DNA from: Micromonospora costi
Lineage (GTDB): Bacteria; Actinomycetota; Actinomycetes; Mycobacteriales; Micromonosporaceae
Length of the DNA: 64,000 nucleotides
Assembly (NCBI RefSeq): GCF_003626655.1
Contig: NZ_RBAN01000004.1
Coordinates: forward strand, 372,001 to 436,000
Direction: 5' to 3'
Position numbers and translations under genes: made by a program. This document shows positions 8,597-16,898 of this stretch, one piece after another. The notes under the pieces were generated by a model. That model made no database searches and was not told the DNA's origin. It was given only the letters and a program-made list of their open reading frames with translations. Every line of letters begins with the position of its first letter. The stretch's first letter is position 1.

Positions 8597-8614
8597 TGGA
8601 ACATCGATGTTCCA
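8597..8614. promoter_or_regulatory. TetR-type operator between exporter and regulator
   Basis: A perfect 18-bp palindrome, TGGAACATCGATGTTCCA, 8 bases from the exporter start and 47 bases upstream of the TetR start. Position and symmetry suit binding by a TetR dimer controlling both genes. Confidence 0.65.
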
Positions 8615-8661
8615 TTCCGGGCAACGGCTTTACCGAAGTAGCCCGTTGCTATCCTCGTCCG

Positions 8662-9234
8662 GTGACGGAGGCACAGGTGTCCGGCAGCCGGGCCCGCACC
8701 CGGCAGGCCATCGTGGAGGCGGCGATCGACCTGCTCGGGCGCAATCCCGCCGCGTCACTCGGCGACATCGCGGCCGCCGCCGAGGTGGGCCGCACCACCC
8801 TGCACCGCTACTTCACCGACCGGGCCGACCTGCTGCGCGCCGTGAGCGCCGAGGCCTCAGCCCGGCTGGAACGGGCGACCGCCCAGGCGCGGATGGCCGA
8901 CGGCACCGGCGCCTCCGCCGTACGCCGGCTCTGCCAGGAGTACTTCGACCTGGGCACCGTCCTCTCGATCATCTTCAACGAGTCGTTATTGTCGGCCGAC
9001 CAGGGTTGGAGCGGGGCGGGCGGCTGCGACCCGGCGTTCGTCGCCATGGTCGAACGCGGCCACCGGGACGGCACGATCGACCCGGAACTGCCCGTCGACT
9101 GGGTGCAGAGCCTCATCTGGTCCCAGCTCTACGCGGGCTGGGCGTACCGGGCGGAGACGGGAGCGTCCCGGCACGACGTGCTGCGGCTCGTCCTGCGTAC
9201 GGTCGACGGCGCGATCGCCCCGCGGCCGGCCTGA
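8662..9234 (+). CDS. TetR/AcrR-family transcriptional regulator
   Basis: A 190-residue repressor. The N-terminal helix-turn-helix covers roughly residues 10-55 (ARTRQAIVEAAIDLL, then SLGDIAAAAEVGRTTLHRYF); the rest is a helical ligand-binding domain with Trp and Met residues typical of drug-responsive members. GTG at 8662 is chosen because upstream in-frame codons lie over the operator and encode no known sequence; GTG at 8677 is an alternative. It probably represses itself and the divergent ABC exporter. Confidence 0.8.
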   Translation: MTEAQVSGSRARTRQAIVEAAIDLLGRNPAASLGDIAAAAEVGRTTLHRYFTDRADLLRAVSAEASARLERATAQARMADGTGASAVRRLCQEYFDLGTVLSIIFNESLLSADQGWSGAGGCDPAFVAMVERGHRDGTIDPELPVDWVQSLIWSQLYAGWAYRAETGASRHDVLRLVLRTVDGAIAPRPA

Positions 9235-9256
9235 CGGCCGCCGGCGGCCTCGGGGC

Positions 9257-10042
9257 TCACCGGCCCGGGCCGGCCCCCAGATCCTCCTCGATGCGCTTCG
9301 CCGTCGCGAGCAGCGGCGGCAGCAGTTCCCGACGGATCACCTCGAACGAGCCTCGACTGGCGTGCGCCGAGACGTTCACCGCGGCGATCACCGACCCGTT
9401 CTCGCCGTGGATGGGGGCGGCCAGGGACCGCAGCCCCTCCTCCAGCTCCTGGTCGACGATGGCGTACCCCTGGCTCGCGATCTTCGTGAGCAGGGCGCGC
9501 AGCTTCGCGGGGTCGGTCACGGTGCGCCGGGTCAACGGGCGCAGCACCGCCTTGGCCAGGTAGTCGTCGAGCCAGTCGGCGGGCTGCGCGGCGAGCAGCA
9601 CCCGTCCCATCGAGGTGGCGTACGCCGGGAAGCGCGTTCCGACGCTGATCCCCACCGTCATGATCCGCTTGGTCGGTACGCGGGCGACGTAGACCACCTC
9701 GTCGCCGTCGAGCACGGACACCGAGCACGACTCGTGCACCTGGGCGACCAGCGCCTCCATGTGCGGCTGCGCGACCTCCGGCAGGCTGAGGCTCGACAGG
9801 TAGGCGTAGCCGAGGTCGAGGATCCGCGGGCGCAAGGAGAAGAGCCGGCCGTCGGTGTGCACGTACCCCAGCTCGACCAGGGTGAGCAGGAACCGGCGCG
9901 CGGCGGCCCGGGTCAGTCCCGTCAGCCGGGCCACCTCGCTGAGCGTGAGCTGCGGGTGCTCGGCGTCGAAGGCGCGGATGACGGCGAGCCCGCGTTCCAG
10001 CGACTGGACGAACTCGGGACTCCGCGTGGCCTCCTCGGTCAC
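9257..10042 (-). CDS. pcaR: IclR-family regulator of the pca operon
   Basis: A 261-residue IclR protein: winged helix at residues about 10-75 (VQSLERGLAVIRAFD, LTLSEVARLTGLTRAAARRF), then the effector domain with CSVSVLDGDEVVYVAR and RFPAYATSMGRVLLA. It is the last gene of the pca operon, its GTG overlapping the pcaC stop by four bases. IclR proteins PcaR, PcaU and CatR control protocatechuate or catechol pathways using beta-ketoadipate, protocatechuate or related effectors. It likely acts at the palindromes near 16633-16816, about 6.6 kb upstream at the head of the operon; the second IclR at 23427 is the alternative. Confidence 0.85.
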   Translation of the reverse strand: MTEEATRSPEFVQSLERGLAVIRAFDAEHPQLTLSEVARLTGLTRAAARRFLLTLVELGYVHTDGRLFSLRPRILDLGYAYLSSLSLPEVAQPHMEALVAQVHESCSVSVLDGDEVVYVARVPTKRIMTVGISVGTRFPAYATSMGRVLLAAQPADWLDDYLAKAVLRPLTRRTVTDPAKLRALLTKIASQGYAIVDQELEEGLRSLAAPIHGENGSVIAAVNVSAHASRGSFEVIRRELLPPLLATAKRIEEDLGAGPGR

Positions 10043-10419
10043 TGGGCCTCCTGCCGCAGGGTCTGTCGGGCCACCGTGAACGCCCGGTTCGCCGCCGGTA
10101 CGCCAGCGTAGATGCCGACCTGCAGCAGCACCTCGGCGACCTCCTCCGGGGTCAGCCCGTTGCGCAGGGCGGCGCGCACGTGCATCGCGAGTTCCTCGTC
10201 GTGGCGGAGGGTGGCGAGGACGGCGAGGGTGATGCAGCTGCGGGTCCGCCGGTCCAGGCCGGGCCGGGTCCAGATCTCGCCCCAGGCGTACCGCGTGATG
10301 AGGTCCTGGAAGTCGGCGGTGAACCCGTCGGTGTCGGCGACCGCCCGGTCGACGTGCGCGTCGCCGAGGACCTGCCGGCGCACCGCCATGCCGGCGTCGT
10401 GGCGCTCCTCGTCGTTCAT
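10039..10419 (-). CDS. pcaC: 4-carboxymuconolactone decarboxylase
   Basis: A 126-residue protein of the carboxymuconolactone decarboxylase family, converting 4-carboxymuconolactone to beta-ketoadipate enol-lactone. It carries the family pattern ITRYAWGEIWTRPGLDRRTR then ALRNGLTPEEVAEVLLQVG and YAGVPAANRAF. It lacks the CxxC of AhpD-type relatives, which fits a true PcaC. Start ATG overlaps the pcaD stop (ATGA). Here pcaC and pcaD are separate genes, not the fused pcaL seen in several actinobacteria. Confidence 0.9.
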   Translation of the reverse strand: MNDEERHDAGMAVRRQVLGDAHVDRAVADTDGFTADFQDLITRYAWGEIWTRPGLDRRTRSCITLAVLATLRHDEELAMHVRAALRNGLTPEEVAEVLLQVGIYAGVPAANRAFTVARQTLRQEAQ

Positions 10420-11195
10420 CGGTCCACCGTCCCTTCCCAGAGGTGTTCCAGGAGCATCCGGCCCACCGGCTCGGGCTGCTCGACGTTCGCCAGGTGCGCG
10501 GCCGGTGTGAGCACGGCCAGCCGCGCCCGGGGGATCCGCGAGACGATCTCCCGGGCGTGCGCGGGCGGGGTGGCGGGGTCGTCCAGGCCGGCGACCACCA
10601 GCGTCGGCGCGGTGACGCGGGCGAGGTCGGCGCGCAGGTCCATGGCGGCGATCGCCTCGCAGCAGCCGGCGTAGCCGTCGGCGGGCGTGGCGGTCAGGGC
10701 GGCGCGGTGCGCGGCCACGACCTCCGGATGGGCGGCGACGAATCCGGGGGTGAACCACCGGGCCACCACGGCGTCGGCGACGGGCGCCAGGCCGGCGGCC
10801 CGCACCGTCGCGGCCCGCTGCCGCCACTGCTCGGCCGGGCCGAGCGCCGCGGAGGTGCAGAGGAGCGCGAGGCGGTGCACCCTCTCGGGCGCGTGCGTGG
10901 CGAGCCACATGCCCACCATTCCGCCGAGGGAGAGCCCCGCGTAGGAGGCGCGCCGGACGTCGAGGTCGTCGAGGAGCGCCAGCACCTCCCGGCCCAGCTG
11001 CTCGATGGTGTACGTGCCGGACGGGACGGCCGAGCGACCGTGGCCGAGGTGGTCGTAGCGCACGACGCGGAACCGTTGGGCGAGCGCCGCTACCTGCGGC
11101 TGCCACATCGCGCCGGTGGTGCCGAGCGAGCTGCCGAGCACGAGCACCGGGGCGTGCGCCGGACCGTCCACGGTGGCGTGCAGCCGCGACGTCAC
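10416..11195 (-). CDS. pcaD: 3-oxoadipate enol-lactone hydrolase
   Basis: A 259-residue alpha/beta hydrolase that opens beta-ketoadipate enol-lactone to beta-ketoadipate. Visible are the oxyanion segment LGSSLGTTGAMW, strand motif RYDHLGHGRS, nucleophile AGLSLGGMVG near residue 88, acid in VVAGLDDPATPP and the late His in PAAHLANVEQ, exactly the PcaD pattern. GTG at 11195 overlaps the pcaB stop by four bases. Confidence 0.92.
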   Translation of the reverse strand: MTSRLHATVDGPAHAPVLVLGSSLGTTGAMWQPQVAALAQRFRVVRYDHLGHGRSAVPSGTYTIEQLGREVLALLDDLDVRRASYAGLSLGGMVGMWLATHAPERVHRLALLCTSAALGPAEQWRQRAATVRAAGLAPVADAVVARWFTPGFVAAHPEVVAAHRAALTATPADGYAGCCEAIAAMDLRADLARVTAPTLVVAGLDDPATPPAHAREIVSRIPRARLAVLTPAAHLANVEQPEPVGRMLLEHLWEGTVDR

Positions 11196-12532
11196 GGCGT
11201 CGCCGCACGGTGGACGGCGAGTGCCCGGTCGACGAACGGCCCGGCGGAGCCGAGCCAGCCGCGCGGGTCGAGTGCCTCGTCGACGTCCGCCTCGCCCAGG
11301 TGCGCCCGCACGGCGGAGTCGGCGAGCAGCGCCGCGCGGAAGTCGGGCTCGGCCGCGGCACGGGTGACCAGGTCGTGCGCGGCCCCGCGGCCGAGGGCCG
11401 GCGCCAGTCGCGCGGCCACCGCCTCGGCGAGGACCATCCCGCCGGCGGCGTCGAGGTTGGCCCGCATCCGGTCGGGGAACACCCGCAGCCCGGCGAGCAT
11501 CCGGGCGCAGCGGGCCGACGCCCCACCGGCGAGGTGCAGCAGGTCGAGCAGGGGCTCCCACTCGGCGTGCCAGCCGCCGGTGGCGCGCTGGTGCTCCTGC
11601 ACGGCGGCGGTGAACAGGGTGGCCACCAGACCCGGGCCGCGTCGCGCGGCGGCGGTGACCAGGACCGCGTCGACCGGGTTGCGCTTGTGCGGCATGGCCG
11701 ACGAGCCACCCCGCCCGGCGCCGCCCTCGGCCACCTCGCCGACCTCGGTCTGGGCGAGCAGCCCGACGTCGACGGCGACCGTGCCGGTGGCCGCCACGAG
11801 CGCGCCGAGGGCGGCGGCCAGGTCGAGCAGCGGCTGGCGGCGGGTGTGCCAGGGCAGTGGTGGTGCGGCCAGGCCGAGGTGCGCGGCGAGGCGCTCGGCC
11901 ACCGCCGGCCCGGCCGGCCCGAGCGCGGCGAGGGTGCCGACCGCGCCGCCGAGTTGTGCGGGCAGGGCGGCGCACGCCTGTTCCAGGCGGGCCCGTGCCT
12001 GCGCCAGACCCAGCAGCCACTGCGCGGCGGTGAGCCCGAACGTGGTGGGCGCGGCCTGCTGCCCGAGGGTGCGGGCGAGCTGCGGTGTGCCGCGGTGGGC
12101 CTCGGCGAGAGCGGCCGCCGCGTCGCCGGCGGCCGCGACGTGGCGCAGCAGCGGCGCCCCGGCCCGCACCGCGACCAGGACCAGTGCGGTGTCGAGGACG
12201 TCCTGGCTGGTCGCGCCGTGGTGCACCCACGGCCGGGCGGGTTCGGCGACCCGGGCGGTCAGCTCGCGTACCAGCGGCACCACCGGGTTACCGGCGGCGT
12301 CGGCGGCGCGGCCCAGCGCGACCGGGTCGTACCGCTCGGCACGGCACTGCCCGACGATCTCCTCGGCCGCGGTGGCGGGTAGGAGGCCGTGGTCCGCGCC
12401 GGCGCGGGCGAGCGCGGCCTCGACGTCGAGCATGGCCTGCAGCAGCGCCCCGTCGTCGAGTTCGGCGTCGACGTCCACGGCGCCGGAGAGCCCGCCGAGC
12501 AGGCGGTCAGACGGCGAAGAAGACGGTCTCAT
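11192..12532 (-). CDS. pcaB: 3-carboxy-cis,cis-muconate cycloisomerase
   Basis: A 446-residue member of the fumarase/aspartase superfamily. The family signature GGSSAMPHKRNPVDAV is present in the centre, with WVHHGATSQDVLDTA earlier. PcaB cycloisomerises 3-carboxymuconate, the ring-cleavage product of PcaGH, to 4-carboxymuconolactone. ATG at 12532 has AGGGAGACC before it and overlaps the 3' end of pcaG by 26 bases, tying translation of the two. Confidence 0.92.
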   Translation of the reverse strand: MRPSSSPSDRLLGGLSGAVDVDAELDDGALLQAMLDVEAALARAGADHGLLPATAAEEIVGQCRAERYDPVALGRAADAAGNPVVPLVRELTARVAEPARPWVHHGATSQDVLDTALVLVAVRAGAPLLRHVAAAGDAAAALAEAHRGTPQLARTLGQQAAPTTFGLTAAQWLLGLAQARARLEQACAALPAQLGGAVGTLAALGPAGPAVAERLAAHLGLAAPPLPWHTRRQPLLDLAAALGALVAATGTVAVDVGLLAQTEVGEVAEGGAGRGGSSAMPHKRNPVDAVLVTAAARRGPGLVATLFTAAVQEHQRATGGWHAEWEPLLDLLHLAGGASARCARMLAGLRVFPDRMRANLDAAGGMVLAEAVAARLAPALGRGAAHDLVTRAAAEPDFRAALLADSAVRAHLGEADVDEALDPRGWLGSAGPFVDRALAVHRAATP

Positions 12533-13079
12533 GGTCTCCCTGCAGGCGGATGTCGAAGCGGAGGCCGTCCGGCGCGGGGGTCGCCAGCAGCGTGTCGCGG
12601 CGGTCCGCGTCGACGCCGGCCAGCACCGTGTCGGCGGCGTTCGCGGCGGGCTCGTCGGGGAAGTAGATCCGGGTCACGAGTCGGTGCAGCAGGCCCCGCG
12701 CGAAGACGGAGAGAGTGAGGTGCGGCGCCTCGGTGCCACCGTCCGGAGTGGGCAGTGGGCCGGGTTTGACGGTGAGAAGGGCGTACTCCCCCGCCGCGTC
12801 GGTCTCGCTGCGTCCGAAGCCACGGAAACCGGGAACGGAGGCGGGCCGGGCGCCCCGCGGGTCGTCCGGGTGGTCGAACCGGCCGTCCGGGTCGGCCTGC
12901 CAGCTCTCCACCAGCGCGTCGACCACGGGTTGGCCGGCGCCGTCGACGATCCGGCCGCGGATCCAGAACGCCCCCGGCGTGCCCTGCGGCACCACGTACG
13001 GGCCGTCGGGCCAGCGCAGCCCGATGTGCAGGTACGGCCCGACGGTCTGGGCGGGTGTCAGCCCCAGCCGCTCACTCAT
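12507..13079 (-). CDS. pcaG: Protocatechuate 3,4-dioxygenase, alpha subunit
   Basis: A 190-residue intradiol dioxygenase alpha chain: LTPAQTVGPYLHIGL at the start, RGRIVDGAGQPVVDALVESW and the FARGLLHRLVTRIYF strand. As usual for alpha subunits, the iron ligands of the beta chain are not kept (APHLTLSVFARG in place of PAHIHF). It forms the (alpha-beta-Fe) complex with PcaH that cleaves protocatechuate between its hydroxyls. The start overlaps the pcaH stop by eight bases. Confidence 0.92.
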   Translation of the reverse strand: MSERLGLTPAQTVGPYLHIGLRWPDGPYVVPQGTPGAFWIRGRIVDGAGQPVVDALVESWQADPDGRFDHPDDPRGARPASVPGFRGFGRSETDAAGEYALLTVKPGPLPTPDGGTEAPHLTLSVFARGLLHRLVTRIYFPDEPAANAADTVLAGVDADRRDTLLATPAPDGLRFDIRLQGDHETVFFAV

Positions 13080-13824
13080 CGTCGTCCCCGTCCTCGAAGG
13101 GGGTGCTCTCCCGCCCCCGCAGCACGATGTCGAACTCGTACGCCAGCGCCCACTCCGGGACGGTGGTGGCGTGGTCGTACCGGGCGATCATGCGCTCCCG
13201 GGCCTCGGGGTCGCGGACCGAGTTGAAGATCGGGTCCTGGAAGAAGAGCGGGTCGCCAGGAAAGTACATCTGGGTGACCAGCCGCTGGGTGAAGGCGCGG
13301 CCGAAGAGGGAGAAGTGGATGTGCGCCGGCCGCCACGCGTTGTCGTGGTTGCGCCACGGGTAGGCGCCCGGCTGGATGGTGACGAAGCGGTAGTGGCCCC
13401 GGTCGTCGGTGAGCACGCGCCCCACACCCTCGAAGTAGGGGTCGAGCGGGGCCGGCCACGTGTCGGTCGCGTGGCGGTAGCGCCCGGCCGCGTTGGCCTG
13501 CCAGATCTCCACCAGGGTGTGCGGCACCGGCCGGCCGTCGCCGTCGAGGACCCGGCCGTGCACGATGATCCGTTGGCCCTGCGGCTCGCCGCCGTGCTGG
13601 CGGGTGAGGTCGTGGTCGAACTCGCCGAGCCGCCCCTCCCCCAGCAACGGGCCGGTGACCTCGGTCAGCCGCTGCGGCAGGTAGGTCAGCGGTTGGCGGG
13701 GCGCGCGCAGCACGGTGGACCCGTATCCCGGGCTGAGCAGCGGCGGGTGGGCGTCGACGTCGTCACGGCGGTACCGCGGCAGCACCAGCCGGCTGCCGGT
13801 CGGATGGGCGGTCTCCTGGGTCAT
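13072..13824 (-). CDS. pcaH: Protocatechuate 3,4-dioxygenase, beta subunit
   Basis: A 250-residue catalytic subunit. The non-haem Fe(III) ligands are recognisable: a Tyr in APLDPYFEGVGR, a Tyr in IQPGAYPWRN and two His in WRPAHIHFSLFG (two Tyr plus two His). Intradiol signature GRVLDGDGRPVPHTLVEIWQ is intact. It opens the ring of protocatechuate to 3-carboxy-cis,cis-muconate. ATG at 13824 follows GGGAGAGG and lies 11 bases after pcaF. Confidence 0.93.
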   Translation of the reverse strand: MTQETAHPTGSRLVLPRYRRDDVDAHPPLLSPGYGSTVLRAPRQPLTYLPQRLTEVTGPLLGEGRLGEFDHDLTRQHGGEPQGQRIIVHGRVLDGDGRPVPHTLVEIWQANAAGRYRHATDTWPAPLDPYFEGVGRVLTDDRGHYRFVTIQPGAYPWRNHDNAWRPAHIHFSLFGRAFTQRLVTQMYFPGDPLFFQDPIFNSVRDPEARERMIARYDHATTVPEWALAYEFDIVLRGRESTPFEDGDDDE

Positions 13825-13835
13825 GTCCTCTCCCG

Positions 13836-15017
13836 TCAGGCTTCCAGCACGACGGCCAGCCCCTGGCCGACGCCGATGCAGATCGCGGCCAGCCCGCGCC
13901 CGCCTCCCCGCCGGTGCAACTGCCAGGCGAGCGAGCCGAGGATCCGGGACCCGGACGAGCCGAGCGGGTGCCCGAGGGCGATCGCGCCGCCCTGCGGGTT
14001 GACGACGGCCGGGTCGAGGTCGGGCCACTCGGCCAGACAGGCGAGGGACTGCGCGGCGTACGCCTCGTTGAGTTCGACCACGTCGAGGTCCGCCCAGTCG
14101 AGGCCGGCGCGGCGCAGTGCCTCGCGGGCCGCGGCGACCGGGCCGATGCCGAACAGGTGGGGTTCGACGGCGGTGGCGGCGCGGGAGACGATCCGGGCCA
14201 GTGGTTCCCGCCCGATCGCGTCGGCGCCGGCCCGGTCGGCGAGCAGCAGCGCGCTCGCGCCGTCGTTGAGCGGGGACGCGTTGCCGGCGGTCACCGTGCC
14301 GTCGGGGCGGAAGACCGGGGTGAGGCGGGCCAGCGCCTCGGCGCTGGTGTCCGGCCGGATGCTCTCGTCCCGCTCCAGCGCGGTGTCGGGCACCGGGCTC
14401 ACCTCGGCGGCGTACGCCCCGTCGTCCCAGGCGCGGGCGGCCAGCCGGTGGCTGCGCAGGGCGAAGGCGTCCTGGTCCTCCCGGGTTATTTTGTACTGGT
14501 CGGCGAGGATCTCGGCGCCCTCACCGAGCGGGACGGTCCACTCCCGCGGCATCCGGGGGTTGACCAGCCGCCAGCCGAGCGTGGTCGAGTGCAGCGTCTC
14601 GTGGCCTCGGGGGAAGCCATGCTCGGGTTTGGTGAGCACCCAGGGCGCCCGGCTCATCGACTCGACACCGCCGGCGACGCAGATCGAGGCGTCGCCGAGA
14701 GCGATCGCCCGGGACGCGCCGATCACCGCCTCCAGGCCGGAACCGCAGAGCCGGTTGACGGTCGCGCCGGGCACGGACGGGGGCAGGCCGGCCAGCAGGA
14801 CAGCCATCCGGGCGACGTCGCGGTTGTCCTCGCCGGCGCCGTTGGCGTCGCCCAGCAGCACGTCGTCGATGCGGGCCGGGTCGAGCCCGGGGCTGCGGGC
14901 GACGAGTTCGCGGATCACGTGGGCGGCGAGGTCGTCGGGGCGTACGCCCGCGAGGGCGCCGCCGTAGCGGCCGATCGGGGTGCGTACGGCGTCGAGGACG
15001 TAGACGTCGCGGCTCAT
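13836..15017 (-). CDS. pcaF: Beta-ketoadipyl-CoA thiolase
   Basis: A 393-residue thiolase carrying out the last step of the pathway, splitting beta-ketoadipyl-CoA to succinyl-CoA and acetyl-CoA. The nucleophilic Cys is in NRLCGSGLEAV (near residue 90), the His in GGAIALGHPLGSSGSR and the second Cys in AAICIGVGQG. N-terminus VYVLDAVRTPIGRYGG is typical of PcaF/acetyl-CoA acetyltransferases; the pca context decides between them. ATG overlaps the pcaJ stop by four bases. Confidence 0.92.
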   Translation of the reverse strand: MSRDVYVLDAVRTPIGRYGGALAGVRPDDLAAHVIRELVARSPGLDPARIDDVLLGDANGAGEDNRDVARMAVLLAGLPPSVPGATVNRLCGSGLEAVIGASRAIALGDASICVAGGVESMSRAPWVLTKPEHGFPRGHETLHSTTLGWRLVNPRMPREWTVPLGEGAEILADQYKITREDQDAFALRSHRLAARAWDDGAYAAEVSPVPDTALERDESIRPDTSAEALARLTPVFRPDGTVTAGNASPLNDGASALLLADRAGADAIGREPLARIVSRAATAVEPHLFGIGPVAAAREALRRAGLDWADLDVVELNEAYAAQSLACLAEWPDLDPAVVNPQGGAIALGHPLGSSGSRILGSLAWQLHRRGGGRGLAAICIGVGQGLAVVLEA

Positions 15018-15778
15018 CGGGTCCCCTTCGTCGCTTCCAGGGCACGGAGCACGGCGAGTTCGTCCGCCGTCGGCGGTTCGTTGGTGACCAGCTGGTCGGC
15101 GACGGCGAGCGCCCAGCCGGTGGCGGCCCGGGCCTGCGCGACGGTGACGCCGGGGTGCAGTCGGGTGAGGGTCAGCTCGCAGGTGTCCGGGGCTGGCTCC
15201 AGGACGCCGAGGTCGGTGATGACCATGCGGGGGCCGCCGCCGCGCAGGCCGAGCCGCTGCCGGTCGCCCGGCCCGGAGCCGTATCCGACCGAGGTGACGA
15301 AGTCGACCCGCTCGGTGAAGGTGCGCAGGTTCTGCCGGACGATGACCACGACCTCCCCGCACGAGGCCGCGATCTCCGGGGCGCCTCCCGCGCCGGGCAG
15401 GCGCACCGTCGGGTCGTCGTACTCGCCGCCGATGACCGTGGTGTTGATGTTGCCGTACCGGTCGAGCTGGGCGGCGCCCAGGAACCCCACGTCGATCCGG
15501 CCCGGTTGCAGCCAGTAGTTGAACACCTCGGGCACGGAGACGACGGCGTCGGCCGTGTCGGCGAGGATGCCGTCGCCGATGGACAGCGGGAGCCGGTCGG
15601 GCTTCGCGCCGAGGCATCCGGACTCGTAGACGAGCACGAGGTTCGGCGCGTGGGTGGCCCGGGCGAGGTTCGCCGCGGTGCTGGGCAGTCCGATCCCGAC
15701 GAAGCAGGCGGCGCCGTCGCGCAACTGCCGGGCGGCGGCCACGGTCATCATCTCGTCGGCCGTGTACGCCCCGCTCAT
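15014..15778 (-). CDS. pcaJ: 3-oxoadipate CoA-transferase, beta subunit
   Basis: A 254-residue CoA-transferase B subunit. The catalytic Glu motif is in VLVYESGCLGAKP, preceded by CFVGIGLPSTAANLAR. With PcaI it moves CoA from succinyl-CoA to beta-ketoadipate. The subunit resembles the glutaconate-CoA-transferase-like IJ pair common in actinobacteria rather than the shorter Pseudomonas type. ATG overlaps the pcaI stop by four bases. Confidence 0.9.
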   Translation of the reverse strand: MSGAYTADEMMTVAAARQLRDGAACFVGIGLPSTAANLARATHAPNLVLVYESGCLGAKPDRLPLSIGDGILADTADAVVSVPEVFNYWLQPGRIDVGFLGAAQLDRYGNINTTVIGGEYDDPTVRLPGAGGAPEIAASCGEVVVIVRQNLRTFTERVDFVTSVGYGSGPGDRQRLGLRGGGPRMVITDLGVLEPAPDTCELTLTRLHPGVTVAQARAATGWALAVADQLVTNEPPTADELAVLRALEATKGTR

Positions 15779-16593
15779 GCCATCGCCTCCGCCTTCAGGA
15801 CCTGTTGCCGCACCCAGTCCAGGAACCGGTCCCGGTCGCGGCTGATGGCGTCCCAGCCCACGTAGAAGTCGTTGTCCCGCACCGAGTAGCCCTGGGCGTA
15901 GGAGGGATGCGCGCCGCCGGGCGCCTCGGCCACCGCGGTGACCGCCCAGCCGGGCAGGACGACCTGGCCGGGTACGGGGCTCAGCTCGTCGACGACCTCC
16001 TCGACCGTGACCAGCGAGCGGCGCGCGGCGAGCACGGCCTCCTTCTGCACGCCGGTGATGCCCCACATCTGCACGTTGCCGGCCCGGTCGGCCCGCTGCG
16101 CGTGCACCACCGTGACGTCGGGCCGCAACGCGGGGACCGCGGTGAGTTCCTCGCCGGTGAACGGGCAGGTGATGGTGCGGATGTTGGCGGTGTGGCGCGG
16201 CAGGTCGGTGCCGGTGTAGCCCCGCAGCACCGCGAACGGGAGCCCGGAGGCGCCCGCCACGTACCGGTTCGCCATGCCCGCGTGACTGTGCTCCTCCAGC
16301 TCCAGTGGCCCCGGCCAGGCGTTCTGCACGGCGTCGCGGAACCGGTGCAGCGAGCCCACGCCGGGGTTGCCGCCCCAGGAGAAGACCAGGCGGCGGGCGC
16401 AGCCGGCGCCGATGAGCTGGTCGTAGATGACGTCGGGTGTCATCCGGACGAGGGTCAGGTCCCGCCGTCCCTGACGGATGATCTCGTGTCCGGCGGCGAA
16501 CGGGATGAGGTGGGTGAACCCTTCCAGGGCCACCACATCGCCGTCGCGGACCAGGTCCGCCACGCCTTCGGCCAGCGAGACGAGCTTCGCCAT
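15775..16593 (-). CDS. pcaI: 3-oxoadipate CoA-transferase, alpha subunit
   Basis: A 272-residue CoA-transferase A subunit and first gene of the pca operon. Typical segments are DLVRDGDVVALEGFTHLIPF, a GxGxxR-like MTPDVIYDQLIGAGCARR and the HAQRADRAGNVQMWG region. ATG at 16593 is chosen over an in-frame start at 16686 because GCGGGGAGGCTC precedes it and the protein then begins at the usual point. The operon promoter and operator lie in the following 305 bases, shared with the divergent importer operon. Confidence 0.9.
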   Translation of the reverse strand: MAKLVSLAEGVADLVRDGDVVALEGFTHLIPFAAGHEIIRQGRRDLTLVRMTPDVIYDQLIGAGCARRLVFSWGGNPGVGSLHRFRDAVQNAWPGPLELEEHSHAGMANRYVAGASGLPFAVLRGYTGTDLPRHTANIRTITCPFTGEELTAVPALRPDVTVVHAQRADRAGNVQMWGITGVQKEAVLAARRSLVTVEEVVDELSPVPGQVVLPGWAVTAVAEAPGGAHPSYAQGYSVRDNDFYVGWDAISRDRDRFLDWVRQQVLKAEAMA

Positions 16594-16632
16594 GAGCCTC
16601 CCCGCCTCCCGCGGATCCCCACGGACCGCGCT

Positions 16633-16647
16633 GTTCGCTATGCGGAC
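16633..16647. promoter_or_regulatory. IclR-like operator on the pca side
   Basis: GTTCGCTATGCGGAC: five-base arms with one mismatch and a five-base centre, 40 bases upstream of the pcaI start. It has the length and arm layout of the pair on the other side of this region. Confidence 0.5.
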
Positions 16648-16782
16648 TGCCGTACTTATCACGAACGTAATGCCCCGCAACGGCATCCGTCAACGCGGCC
16701 CGGACGGACCGGCCGGACGGCGTCGGCCCCGTTGCAGAAATGTTGCGACGACCCGTTGACGTGAGCCAGGCCACGTGCCAAC

Positions 16783-16816
16783 GTTCTAGATGAGAACAGC
16801 CGTTCGGCTAGCGAAC
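16783..16816. promoter_or_regulatory. Tandem IclR-like operators on the importer side
   Basis: Two 15-bp palindromes, GTTCTAGATGAGAAC (16783-16797) and GTTCGGCTAGCGAAC (16802-16816), each with perfect five-base arms and five-base centres; starts 19 bp apart. Spacing near two helical turns allows cooperative binding on one face of the DNA. They lie 83-116 bases upstream of the SBP start. Confidence 0.55.
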
Positions 16817-16898
16817 ACGACCACGGGCGGCTTTCCGGCACGGACGCCCCACCACACCCCCCGGTCCTCTTCGGACCGCCGGACGCGGGAGTACCTAC

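Larger units (their letters stand above)
16594..16898. promoter_or_regulatory. Divergent regulatory region, pca versus importer/mdl operon
   Basis: 305 bases without a gene between the pcaI and SBP starts, noticeably richer in A+T near 16630-16690 and 16735-16800. It contains three 15-bp palindromes listed separately. No near-consensus -35/-10 pair stands out, though TTGACG occurs at 16756-16761. The transcription starts are not assigned. Confidence 0.6.

Noticed and set aside
9236..9249. Palindrome GGCCGCCGGCGGCC between convergent TetR and pcaR genes as a terminator
   Set aside because: Short, all G/C and without a loop; such strings are expected by chance at this composition.
10039..11709. 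A long frame running through pcaC, pcaD and part of pcaB
   Set aside because: Only the last 126 codons match a family (PcaC); the rest is a shadow of pcaD and pcaB read in other frames. So this is not a pcaL-type fusion.
16756..16784. TTGACG with CAACGT 17 bases on as the importer operon promoter
   Set aside because: The -10 match is too poor to call.
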